Source: Candidatus Eiseniibacteriota bacterium (GTDB lineage: Bacteria; Eisenbacteria; RBG-16-71-46; CAIMUX01; WJJG01). From it: 24,447 bases of DNA. Numbering within the stretch: the first letter of the stretch is position 1; each line of letters begins with the position of its first letter. The position numbers and the translations under genes were made by a program. The stretch is taken from NCBI GenBank assembly GCA_016867695.1, contig VGIY01000005.1, positions 1 to 24,447 of the forward strand, given 5' to 3'. Of the stretch, positions 14,920 through 23,706 are shown piece after piece. The notes beneath the pieces were generated by a model that searched no databases, was not told the origin of the DNA, and saw only the letters and a program-made list of their open reading frames with translations.

Positions 14920-14949
14920 TTGACCCCGGGTGAGGCGGTTAGCTAGAAT
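14920..14949 (+). promoter_or_regulatory. Strong sigma70-type promoter for secDF
   Basis: TTGACC (14920-14925, 5 of 6) and TAGAAT (14944-14949, 5 of 6) are separated by 18 bases. This is the best promoter match in the window. Transcription would start near 14956, about 40 bases before the secD ATG at 14997. GGGAGGGG at 14984-14991 is the ribosome binding site. Confidence 0.65.
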
Positions 14950-14996
14950 CCCTCGTCTATGTCTCGTGCCAGGGGTCTGCGCCGGGAGGGGTATCC

Positions 14997-16574
<1,578 letters not shown>

Positions 16575-16625
16575 GGCGGCTGGCGGGCGCCCGGGAGCGG
16601 CCGGGCCGGAGGAGAAGGCGGGAAG

Positions 16626-17549
16626 ATGCTGACGATTCTGCAGAACACGCGCTTCGATTTCATGGGCAAGCGCCGCCCCTTCTACTTCGTCTCGGCGGCT
16701 ATCATCCTGGCCGGGATCGTCTCGATCATCGCCCACGGCGGCCTGCGGCTGGGGATCGACTTCGCCGGCGGGCGCCTGATCGAGTATCGCCTGAGCCAGG
16801 AGCTTCCGATCGGCGAGCTGCGCGACGCGGTCAGCCGGGCCGGTTTCGCGCAGGCGGAGCTGCAGCGCGTGCGCGGGACGGCCCAGTTCCTGGTGCGTAT
16901 TCCGGGGGGCGCGGAGGCCGAGACGCGGGGCGGAGAGGCCACGCCGTCGACGCTGATCCGCCGGGCGCTCGAGCAGGGTCGCCCCGGGCTGACCGCCGAG
17001 CTGCTGCGCGAGGAGAGCATCGGCGCCAAGGTCGGCAAGGAGATCCGCAGTCAGGCCTTCTGGGCGATCCTGATCGCCATGGGGCTGATCCTCATCTACA
17101 TCGGCCTGCGCTTCGAGTTCTGGTTCGGCGTCGGGGGCGTCCTCGCCCTGGCCCACGACGTGCTGATCACGCTGGGCATCCTCTCGCTGCTCAACCGCGA
17201 GATCACGATGACGGTCGTCGCCGCGCTGCTGACCATCGTCGGCTTCTCGATCAACGACACGATCGTGGTCTACGACCGCGTGCGCGAGCAGATGGTCAAG
17301 CTGCGCCGCGAGTCCTTCGAGAGCGTGCTCAACATCAGCGTCAATCAGACCCTCTCGCGCACGGTGATCACCTCCTTCACCGTGCTCCTGACGTCGGTCA
17401 TGCTCCTGCTCCTGGGCGGCGAGGTGATCCGCGACTTCGCCCTGGCGATGACCGTGGGCGTCCTGACGGGGACCTACTCGTCGATCTTCATCGCCAGCGC
17501 CGCGGTGCTCGACCTGCGCCGCAAGGGCCAGGCGAAGGCGGCCGCCTAG
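16626..17549 (+). CDS. secF: Protein translocase subunit SecF
   Basis: Partner of SecD in the SecDF complex, 307 aa. The opening TRFDFMGKRRPFYFVSAAII leads into membrane segment 1. The motif LGIDFAGGRLIEYRL and a short periplasmic domain follow, then segments 2-6. The conserved VGFSINDTIVVYDRVREQ motif with its membrane Asp is present, as is SVNQTLSRTVITSFT. The ATG at 16626 follows GGAGGAGAAGG at 16608-16618 and a closer GGGAAG. With secD it forms a two-gene unit from the promoter at 14920-14949. Confidence 0.97.
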   Translation: MLTILQNTRFDFMGKRRPFYFVSAAIILAGIVSIIAHGGLRLGIDFAGGRLIEYRLSQELPIGELRDAVSRAGFAQAELQRVRGTAQFLVRIPGGAEAETRGGEATPSTLIRRALEQGRPGLTAELLREESIGAKVGKEIRSQAFWAILIAMGLILIYIGLRFEFWFGVGGVLALAHDVLITLGILSLLNREITMTVVAALLTIVGFSINDTIVVYDRVREQMVKLRRESFESVLNISVNQTLSRTVITSFTVLLTSVMLLLLGGEVIRDFALAMTVGVLTGTYSSIFIASAAVLDLRRKGQAKAAA

Positions 17550-17551
17550 AC

Positions 17552-17572
17552 CGCCCGGGCCGTCGCCGGGCG
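17552..17572 (+). terminator. Hairpin just after secF, possible terminator
   Basis: CGCCCGG (17552-17558) can pair with CCGGGCG (17566-17572) across a 7-base loop, three bases after the secF stop. There is no T-tract after it, so it is not a classical intrinsic terminator. In a sequence this rich in G and C such stems also arise by chance. Confidence 0.3.
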
Positions 17573-17588
17573 CCGGCCGCTCCCCGCG

Positions 17589-17696
17589 CGAGGCGGTCCG
17601 GACGCGAGGCCCTCTCGCAACGAGGCTGCCCGGACGCGGGGTCCCGCGAGGCGAGGCCGCCCGAACGCGGGGTCCCGCGAAGCGAGGCCGCCCCGG
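17589..17696. repeat. 31-bp tandem repeat, about 3.5 units, each with a palindromic core
   Basis: Two near-identical 31-base units lie at 17621-17651 and 17652-17682. They differ at three positions and are flanked by a diverged first unit (17589-17620) and a partial fourth (17683-17696). Each unit starts CGAGGC, has GCCCGGACG or a close variant, and in the two central units the self-complementary CGCGGGGTCCCGCG, so the RNA or single strand could fold into small hairpins. The array fills much of the 275-base gap between secF and the DUF4159 gene. I see nothing coding in that gap on either strand that I trust. Confidence 0.75.
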
Positions 17697-17824
17697 CGGG
17701 CGCCGGCCTCCGCCGCGGGCCCGCCCCGGGGATCGGTCCGCCCCCCCGAGCCCGCCGCAGCTCTCTTCGCCCTCCCCGGCGGAACCGGGTGGGCGGGGGC
17801 TGGTTTGGATACGCGGAGGTGGCG

Positions 17825-18514
17825 ATGCGGCGGCTGCGCAACGGACTGCTCCTCTTCGTCGCGGCAGGGCTGGGGGTCGTTGCGCCCGGCGCCGGGACCG
17901 AGGCCGCCCCCGGGCTCGTGCTCGCCCGCCTCAAGTACGGCGGGGGAGGCGACTGGTACAGCAACCCTTCCTCGCTGCCCAATCTCGCCCGCGCCGTGGC
18001 CGAGCGGACGACGATCCCCGTGGCGCGCTACGCCGAGGCGCAGGTGGCGCCGCTCGACGAGTCGCTCTACGAGTATCCGCTCCTCTACATGAACGGACAC
18101 GGGCAGGTGCGGCTGACCGAGGGGGAGGCGGTGCGCCTGCGCCGCTACCTGCTCGACGGCGGGTTCCTGTGGGCCGACGACAACTACGGCATGGATGAGA
18201 GCTTCCGGGCGATGGTCCGCCAGCTGTTCCCCGACCGCGCGCTGGTCGAGGTGCCGTTCGATCACCCGATCTACCGTTCGCTGTACGACTTCGACAACGG
18301 GCCGCCGAAGATCCACGAGCACGACGGCAAGCCGCCCCAGGGCCTCGGGATCTTCGATCGGGGGCGTCTCGTCGTCTTCTACACCTACGAGGCGGACATC
18401 GGCGACGGACTGGAGGACGAGGGCGTGCACGACGATCCGCCCGAGACGAGGGAGGCGGCGATGCGCATGGCGCTGAACATCGTCGTCCACGCGCTGGTGG
18501 GCGGGGCGGACTGA
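17825..18514 (+). CDS. Exported DUF4159-domain protein
   Basis: A 229-residue protein with a signal peptide (basic MRRLRNG, hydrophobic core about 7-22, cleavage near TEAA at 25-28). The mature part is a DUF4159 domain: LARLKYGGGGDWYSNPSSLP, NGHGQVRLTEGEA, then RRYLLDGGFLWADDNYG at 106-122, VPFDHPIYRSLYDF, and MALNIVVHAL at the end. All are typical of this family. Its biochemical function is not established. The motif around GGFL resembles ThuA/class-I amidotransferase-like folds (inference). The ATG at 17825 has GGAGG at 17815-17819. It starts a cluster with a membrane coiled-coil protein, a TPR-type protein and an AsnB-like protein. Confidence 0.9.
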   Translation: MRRLRNGLLLFVAAGLGVVAPGAGTEAAPGLVLARLKYGGGGDWYSNPSSLPNLARAVAERTTIPVARYAEAQVAPLDESLYEYPLLYMNGHGQVRLTEGEAVRLRRYLLDGGFLWADDNYGMDESFRAMVRQLFPDRALVEVPFDHPIYRSLYDFDNGPPKIHEHDGKPPQGLGIFDRGRLVVFYTYEADIGDGLEDEGVHDDPPETREAAMRMALNIVVHALVGGAD

Positions 18515-18517
18515 GGC

Positions 18518-18533
18518 GCCGCGCGGGCGCGGC
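18518..18533 (+). other. Perfect palindrome between the DUF4159 gene and the next gene
   Basis: GCCGCGCGGGCGCGGC is a perfect inverted repeat (7-base arms, GG centre) four bases after the DUF4159 stop. It is followed by no T-tract. The remaining bases to 18595 contain repeated GACGC words and a second palindrome, CGGGGCCCCG, at 18581-18590. These may form mRNA structure or processing sites, or may be chance in such G+C-rich sequence. Confidence 0.35.
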
Positions 18534-18595
18534 ACGGGGGACGCCGGTGACGCCGCCCGCAGGGGACGCAAACCGATGACCGGGGCCCCGCGCGG

Positions 18596-21500
18596 ATGCG
18601 GGTCGGGGTGAGGGGCATGGGCGCAGACGAGCGGACACCGCCGCGCTCCTGGGCTGAGCGGCTGGGGAGAGCCCGGCGCGGGCGCCTGGCGCGGGCTCTC
18701 GGAGAGGCCGCCGCCGGGTGGCTCGGCGCCTGCCTGCCGGGGCTGGGCGGGTTCTTCCTCGCCGCGCTCTTGCTGCCCCCCGGCCGCGCCGTCTCGGGCG
18801 CGCTGGCGGCCGCCGCGATGGCCTGGATCCTCGCCACCTTCGCCTGGCGCATCCTGCGCCCGCTGCTCGAGTGGCCCACGCTGCCCCGCTACGCCCTCTG
18901 GCTGGAGCGGCGCGCGGCCCTCGGACGCAACGAGTTCACCAACGCGCTGGCGCTCGAGCGCGACGCGCGCTGGGAGACGAGCCCCGTCTCGCGCGACCTG
19001 GTCGCCCTGGCGCTGGAGCGGGCCGCGCGGACGCTCGAGGGCCTGCCGCTGAGCCGGCTGCACGCCGAGCGCCGGCTGCTCCCCCCGCTGCGCCTCGCGC
19101 TGCTCGGGCTCCTGCCGATCGCTCTCGCCTGGGGCTTCTCGCCCTCGCGCTCGGCGGAGGCGGCGCGGCTCATCCTCGCCGCCGGCGGGCCGGGGGCGCT
19201 GCCCGCGCTGGAGCTCTCCGTCGAGCCGGGGGCGGCGAGCGTCGCCCGCGGCCAGCCGGTCACGATCCGGGCGCAGGTTCACGGTAGCCGCCGGCCGTCG
19301 GGAGCGTGGCTCGAGATGCGCCGCCCGGAGGGGACCTGGAGCCGATCGCCGATGGATCGCCAGCCGGAAGCCCCGGCGGCGGCCGACAGCTACCTCTTCG
19401 CCGTGCGCTCGCTCGAGGGGGATCTGGAGTATCGCGTGCGCGCCGGCTGGGCGGAGAGCCCGGTCTACCGGCTGCGCGCGCTGGAGCCGCTGCAGGCCCT
19501 CGGCTACATGCTGCTCTACGAATCGCCCGCCTACACTGGGATCCCGCCGCGGCGCGAGGCGGCCGCGCGCGGGGATGTCGCCGCTCTCGAGGGAACGAGG
19601 GTGACGATCGAGGTCGCCCACCGCCGTCCCGGGGCGCGGGGGAGCCTGCGCTTCGACGACGGGACCGGGAGCGAGCTGCTCGCCGAGGCGGCCGATCGGC
19701 TGGCGGGCGCCTGGACGGTGGAGCGCGCCGGCCGGTACTGCGTCGAGCTGCGCGACGACGCGGCGGCGCAGATCTGGCGCTCCGACAGCTTCCGGGTCAC
19801 GGCGGCGGCCGATCTGCGGCCGGCGGTGAGGATGCTCGCCCCGGCCCCGGCGATCCGCATGCCGCCGGAGATGCAGGTGGCCCTCGAGATCGAGGGCCTC
19901 GACGACTTCGGACTGACCGAGCTGGCGCTGGTCTACGGCCGCTCCGAGGACCAGCCGTCGCGCGTGACGCTGGAGCGCTGGCCCGCCTCCTCGGCGCCGC
20001 GGGACATCCGCCGGCGCCACCTCTGGAACCTGGCCGAACTGCAGGTCCTGCCCGGCCAGGAGCTCTACTACTACCTGCAGGTTCTGGACAACGACCCGCT
20101 CCACGGCCCCAAGGCGGGGGAGACGCCGCTCTTCACGATCCGCTTCCCGACGCTGCCCGAGATGTACGCCCACGCCGAGGAGGAGCGGCGCGACGAGATC
20201 CGCGCGCTGGCCGAGACGCTCGAGCGCCAGACGGACCTGCAGGAGGAGCTCGGGCAGATGGCCCGGGAGCTGCGCCGCGACGAGCGCGTCTCCTGGGAGC
20301 GGCAGCAGCAGGTCGAGGCGCTGCTCGAGCGCCAGGAGTCGCTGGCGGGCAAGGTCGAGGAGATCCAGCAGTCCCTGGCCGCCTCCCAGCAGCGGATGGA
20401 GAACCAGAACCTCTTCTCGCCCGAGATCCTCGGCAAGGTGCGCGAGGTCCAGGAGCTCGTCGCCGAGATCCAGAGCGGGGAGTTCCATCAGGCGCTCGAG
20501 AGACTGCGTCGCGCCATGGAGAGCCTCGATCCCCAGGAGCTGCAGCGGGCGATGGAGCAGCTGCAGGCCTCGCAGGAGGATGTCGCCCAGGCCCTCGATC
20601 GGACGCTGCAGATGCTCAAGCGCCTGCTGGCCGACGAGCAGATCGACCGGCTGAAGGAGCAGGCGGCCGCGCTCGAGGCGCGCCAGGCCGAGGTCAACCG
20701 CCAGCTCGAGCAGGGGGGGGCGGCCGACTCGACGCGCGCCCTGTCGCCCGAGGAGCGCGCCGAGCTCTCCGCGCAGCAGGAGGCGCTGGAGCGCCAGCTC
20801 GAGGAGCTCAGGAGCCAGCTCCAGGAGCTGGCCGACAAGAGCGGCGAGATGCCCGACATCAAGCAGGCGCTCGAGCAGCTGCTGGCCCAGCCCGACAGCC
20901 GGGAAGCCGCCGAGCAGATGCGCCAGGCGCTGCAGGCGATGGAGCAGGCGGATCGCTCGGGGGCGCTCAAGTTCGGCCGCAAGGCGCGCCAGGGGCTGCA
21001 GCAGATGCAGCAGGCCATGCAGCAGATGACGATGCAGATCGACATGGAGCAGCTCGAGGCGATCGCGCGCAGCCTCTACGCGATCGCCAACCGCCTGGTG
21101 GGCGCCTCGCAGCGCGAGGAGGAGCTGCTCAGCCAGTCCGGCCTCGGGCCGCGCGATCTGGCGCGGCGCCAGCAGGAGCTCTACGAGGAGGCGCGCGAGA
21201 TCGGCGACTCGCTGGTGGCCGTCTCGCGGCTGACGCCCTATGTCGGGCGGGCGCAGCTGCGCGCGCTGGGCGAGGCCCTCGAGCGGATCCAGCGCAGCCG
21301 GGACGCGTTCGGACAGGGGCAGCGCCGCCTGGGCGAGGCGATGGCCGGCGAGGCCATGCGCGGGCTCAACAGCACGACGATCGCCCTTCTTGAGGCCGCC
21401 TCGCAGTGCTCGCAGAGCGCCTGCAACGCGAGCGTCCCGAGCCCCTTCCACCGGCTGCAGACGCTTTCGGGACAGCAGCAGTGCCTGAACCAGGACACGC

Positions 21501-21979
21501 AGCAGATGATCGGCGCCTGCCAGACGCCCCGGCTCGCGCCGGGCCAGCAGGAGTCGCTGGCCCGGCTCGCCGCGCGCCAGGAGATGATCCGCCAGGGTCT
21601 CGAGGAGATCCGCGGCGACCTCCAGGAGTCGGGCAGGATGATGGGCGACGCCGGCCGGATGATCGAGGAGATGGAGGAGGTGGTCCGCCAGTTGAAGGCC
21701 CAGCGGGCCGATCCGCAGATCGTCCAGCGCCAGGAGCGGATCCTCTCTCGGCTGCTCAACGCGCAGCGCTCGCTGAGGCGGCAGGACGAGACCGAGGAGC
21801 GCCGGTCGCGGACCGGCGAGGACCCGGGTCCGAGGACGAGCCCCCTGCCGGTGGAGGCGGGGCGCTCGCCGGCCGAGGTCTTGCAGCGGGCCATGCTGCG
21901 CGGCAGCCAGGATCCGGTGCCGGGCGAGTACCGCCGGCTGGTGGACGCCTACCTGCGGGCGCTGCTGCGCGCCCGTTGA
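18596..21979 (+). CDS. Large membrane-anchored coiled-coil protein, DUF4175-like
   Basis: An 1127-residue protein of unknown function resembling the DUF4175 family. Order: two membrane segments in about residues 45-85, with LPRYALWLERRAALGRNEF after them; a third at about 162-182; an extracytoplasmic, strand-rich region (about 200-515) with Ig-like stretches such as LELSVEPGAASVARGQPVTI; then a very long Gln/Glu-rich coiled coil (about 522-905). A four-cysteine segment follows (C938, C943, C963, C975) around LQTLSGQQQCLNQDTQQ, then more helix. The GQQQxLNQ motif recurs in DUF4175-like proteins. Start: ATG 18596 has no clear ribosome site, while ATG 18617, seven codons later, has GTGAGGGG just before it and may be the true start. 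The neighbours on both sides are exported, so a role in the envelope is likely. Confidence 0.85.
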   Translation: MRVGVRGMGADERTPPRSWAERLGRARRGRLARALGEAAAGWLGACLPGLGGFFLAALLLPPGRAVSGALAAAAMAWILATFAWRILRPLLEWPTLPRYALWLERRAALGRNEFTNALALERDARWETSPVSRDLVALALERAARTLEGLPLSRLHAERRLLPPLRLALLGLLPIALAWGFSPSRSAEAARLILAAGGPGALPALELSVEPGAASVARGQPVTIRAQVHGSRRPSGAWLEMRRPEGTWSRSPMDRQPEAPAAADSYLFAVRSLEGDLEYRVRAGWAESPVYRLRALEPLQALGYMLLYESPAYTGIPPRREAAARGDVAALEGTRVTIEVAHRRPGARGSLRFDDGTGSELLAEAADRLAGAWTVERAGRYCVELRDDAAAQIWRSDSFRVTAAADLRPAVRMLAPAPAIRMPPEMQVALEIEGLDDFGLTELALVYGRSEDQPSRVTLERWPASSAPRDIRRRHLWNLAELQVLPGQELYYYLQVLDNDPLHGPKAGETPLFTIRFPTLPEMYAHAEEERRDEIRALAETLERQTDLQEELGQMARELRRDERVSWERQQQVEALLERQESLAGKVEEIQQSLAASQQRMENQNLFSPEILGKVREVQELVAEIQSGEFHQALERLRRAMESLDPQELQRAMEQLQASQEDVAQALDRTLQMLKRLLADEQIDRLKEQAAALEARQAEVNRQLEQGGAADSTRALSPEERAELSAQQEALERQLEELRSQLQELADKSGEMPDIKQALEQLLAQPDSREAAEQMRQALQAMEQADRSGALKFGRKARQGLQQMQQAMQQMTMQIDMEQLEAIARSLYAIANRLVGASQREEELLSQSGLGPRDLARRQQELYEEAREIGDSLVAVSRLTPYVGRAQLRALGEALERIQRSRDAFGQGQRRLGEAMAGEAMRGLNSTTIALLEAASQCSQSACNASVPSPFHRLQTLSGQQQCLNQDTQQMIGACQTPRLAPGQQESLARLAARQEMIRQGLEEIRGDLQESGRMMGDAGRMIEEMEEVVRQLKAQRADPQIVQRQERILSRLLNAQRSLRRQDETEERRSRTGEDPGPRTSPLPVEAGRSPAEVLQRAMLRGSQDPVPGEYRRLVDAYLRALLRAR

Positions 21980-22002
21980 ACGGGAGAGGAAGCGGAGAGC
22001 CC

Positions 22003-23706
22003 ATGAACCGCCTGCGCGAAGAGGGGGGGCCGCAGATCGGCGCCGCGGGGCCGGCGCGGTGCGCCGCCCGGCTGCTGCTGGGAGCGCTGCTCTGGGCCGC
22101 GCCGCCGGGAGCGGGCGCGCAGGCCCCCGACGCCAGGCCCAAGGCGCCCGTCGAGATCCGGGCGCCCGGGCAGGCCGAGACGATCCGCCGCGCGGAGCTC
22201 CTGCTGCGCCAGCGGCAGGCCGATCAGGCCGTCCAGCTCCTCGAGCCCCTGCACGCCGAGCGCCCGGACGACATGCGCCTGATCCTCGCGCTATCGCGCG
22301 CCTACCAGGAGGCGGGGGCTACGCCGCGGGCGATCGAGCTGTTGCGCGGCGCGCTGGCCGGTCCCGCCCGCCGCGACCCGGGCCTCTGGATCGAGCTGTC
22401 GCGGCTCCACGAGCGCGAGGGCGCCGGCGAGGCGGCGGCGCGCGTGCTGCTGGACGCCCTGCGCGAGCATCCGGGCTGGAGCTCCGACCTGCGCGACCGC
22501 TTCGAGGTCCTCGCCGCCGACAGCGTCGCCGGGCGCGCGGTGCTGCGCGAGCTGGCCGAGGCGGCGCGCAAGGCCGACGCGCCCCTCGCCTGGATCGAGA
22601 TCCTCGGCCACGTGCAGGCCGCGCACGGCCAGCCGGCACAGGCGCTCGAGTCGCTCATGCGCGTGGCCAGGCGCCGGCCCGAAGAGGGCCGGCTCGTCCT
22701 CGACCTAGCGCAGACGCTGGCGCGCAGCGACCGGCCCGACCTGGCGGTGGCCGCCTTCGACTCGGTGCTGGCGCTCGATCCCCGCGCGGGCATCGTCGAG
22801 CAGAGCTGGTTCGAGAAGGGCTGGCTGCTCGAGTCGCTCGGGCGCCCCGGGGATGCGGCGGCGGCCTACCTCGTCGTCGAGGAGCGCTTCCCGCGCGGAT
22901 CGCTCGCTCCCCGGGCGGCGCTGCGCCGGGCGGCGATGCTGCTGGCGGCGGGCGAGACGACCGCGGCGCGCTCCCTCCTGGAAGCGCTGCTCGCCCGGGC
23001 CGAAGCCGCGGGCCGCCGGTCGGACATGCGGGTCATGGGCGACGAGATTCGCCTGGCGCTGGCCGACTGCGCGCTGCGCCAGAGGGAGTTCGCCGCCGCG
23101 CGGGAGACGCTCGAGCCGCTGATCCGCACGGCGGCCAGAGCCGAGATCCGCGAACAGGCCGCCTTCGAGCTGGCCGAGACGCTGCTCTTCGAGGGCCGGC
23201 TGTCCGATGCGGAACAGGCTTACTACGCCCTGGCCGACGAGTTCCCCTCGGGCCAGTGGGTCAACGACGCGCTCGCGCGCGTGCTGCTGCTCGGCGAGCA
23301 CGGCTCGGCTGGCGCGGCGCTGAGCGCCTACGCCGGCGTGCTCTACCAGCAGCGGATCGGCGACCGCGAGGGCGCGCTGGCGCTCTGCCGCGAGGCGATC
23401 GGGGAGGGGGCGGAGCTTCCGCTTCACGCCGAGCTGCGCCTCGAAGAGGTCCGCCTGCTGGCGGGGGAGAAGCGCTGGGCCGAGGCCGACTCCGCGCTCG
23501 CGCTCCTGCTCGCTCGCCACCCCTCGTCGCGGGCGGCCGCGCGGGCGCTGCTCTTCCTGGGCAAGGCGAGCCTGGCCGAGCCGGCGCGGGCCGGGCTGGC
23601 GCGCGAGTACCTGGAGCGGCTCGTGCTCGGCCACCCCGCCTCCTACGAGGCGCGTCGGGCACGCAGCCTGCTCGCCGACTTGAGGAGGGGCGATGTGCAC
23701 TCATGA
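22003..23706 (+). CDS. Exported TPR-type repeat protein
   Basis: A 567-residue protein with a signal peptide (basic start, hydrophobic core about 22-34, cleavage near GAQA at 40). The rest is helical repeat sequence of the tetratricopeptide type. Examples are ADQAVQLLEPLHAERPDD, ATPRAIELLRGAL, DLAVAAFDSVLALDP and LSDAEQAYYALADEFPSG, followed by further units to the end. Such proteins act as scaffolds for complexes. Repeats are visible by the A-x-x-x-Y/L-P spacing; I did not delimit each unit. The ATG at 22003 follows GGAGAG at 21994-21999, 23 bases after the coiled-coil gene. The next gene starts 14 bases inside its end. It probably serves as a periplasmic scaffold for this cluster; its partner is unknown. 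Confidence 0.87.
   Translation: MNRLREEGGPQIGAAGPARCAARLLLGALLWAAPPGAGAQAPDARPKAPVEIRAPGQAETIRRAELLLRQRQADQAVQLLEPLHAERPDDMRLILALSRAYQEAGATPRAIELLRGALAGPARRDPGLWIELSRLHEREGAGEAAARVLLDALREHPGWSSDLRDRFEVLAADSVAGRAVLRELAEAARKADAPLAWIEILGHVQAAHGQPAQALESLMRVARRRPEEGRLVLDLAQTLARSDRPDLAVAAFDSVLALDPRAGIVEQSWFEKGWLLESLGRPGDAAAAYLVVEERFPRGSLAPRAALRRAAMLLAAGETTAARSLLEALLARAEAAGRRSDMRVMGDEIRLALADCALRQREFAAARETLEPLIRTAARAEIREQAAFELAETLLFEGRLSDAEQAYYALADEFPSGQWVNDALARVLLLGEHGSAGAALSAYAGVLYQQRIGDREGALALCREAIGEGAELPLHAELRLEEVRLLAGEKRWAEADSALALLLARHPSSRAAARALLFLGKASLAEPARAGLAREYLERLVLGHPASYEARRARSLLADLRRGDVHS
23682..23690 (+). promoter_or_regulatory. Ribosome binding site deciding the start of the AsnB-like gene
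   Basis: GAGGAGGGG lies inside the end of the TPR gene, two bases before the ATG at 23693. It fixes that start rather than the ATG at 23703, which is in another frame that has no signal peptide or family similarity. Confidence 0.6.

Noticed and set aside
17589..17696. The tandem repeat considered as a CRISPR array.
   Set aside because: The units are directly adjacent with no unique spacers, and no cas gene is present.
17798..17824. A promoter directly before the DUF4159 gene (TTTGGATACG region).
   Set aside because: No hexamer resembles TATAAT well and no -35 is at the right distance; the gene surely needs a promoter, but I cannot place it.
17546..21451. A 1301-codon open frame on the minus strand, antisense to the DUF4159 and coiled-coil genes.
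   Set aside because: Long antisense frames are expected in very G+C-rich coding DNA. The translation has no domain, and the sense strand carries clear families.
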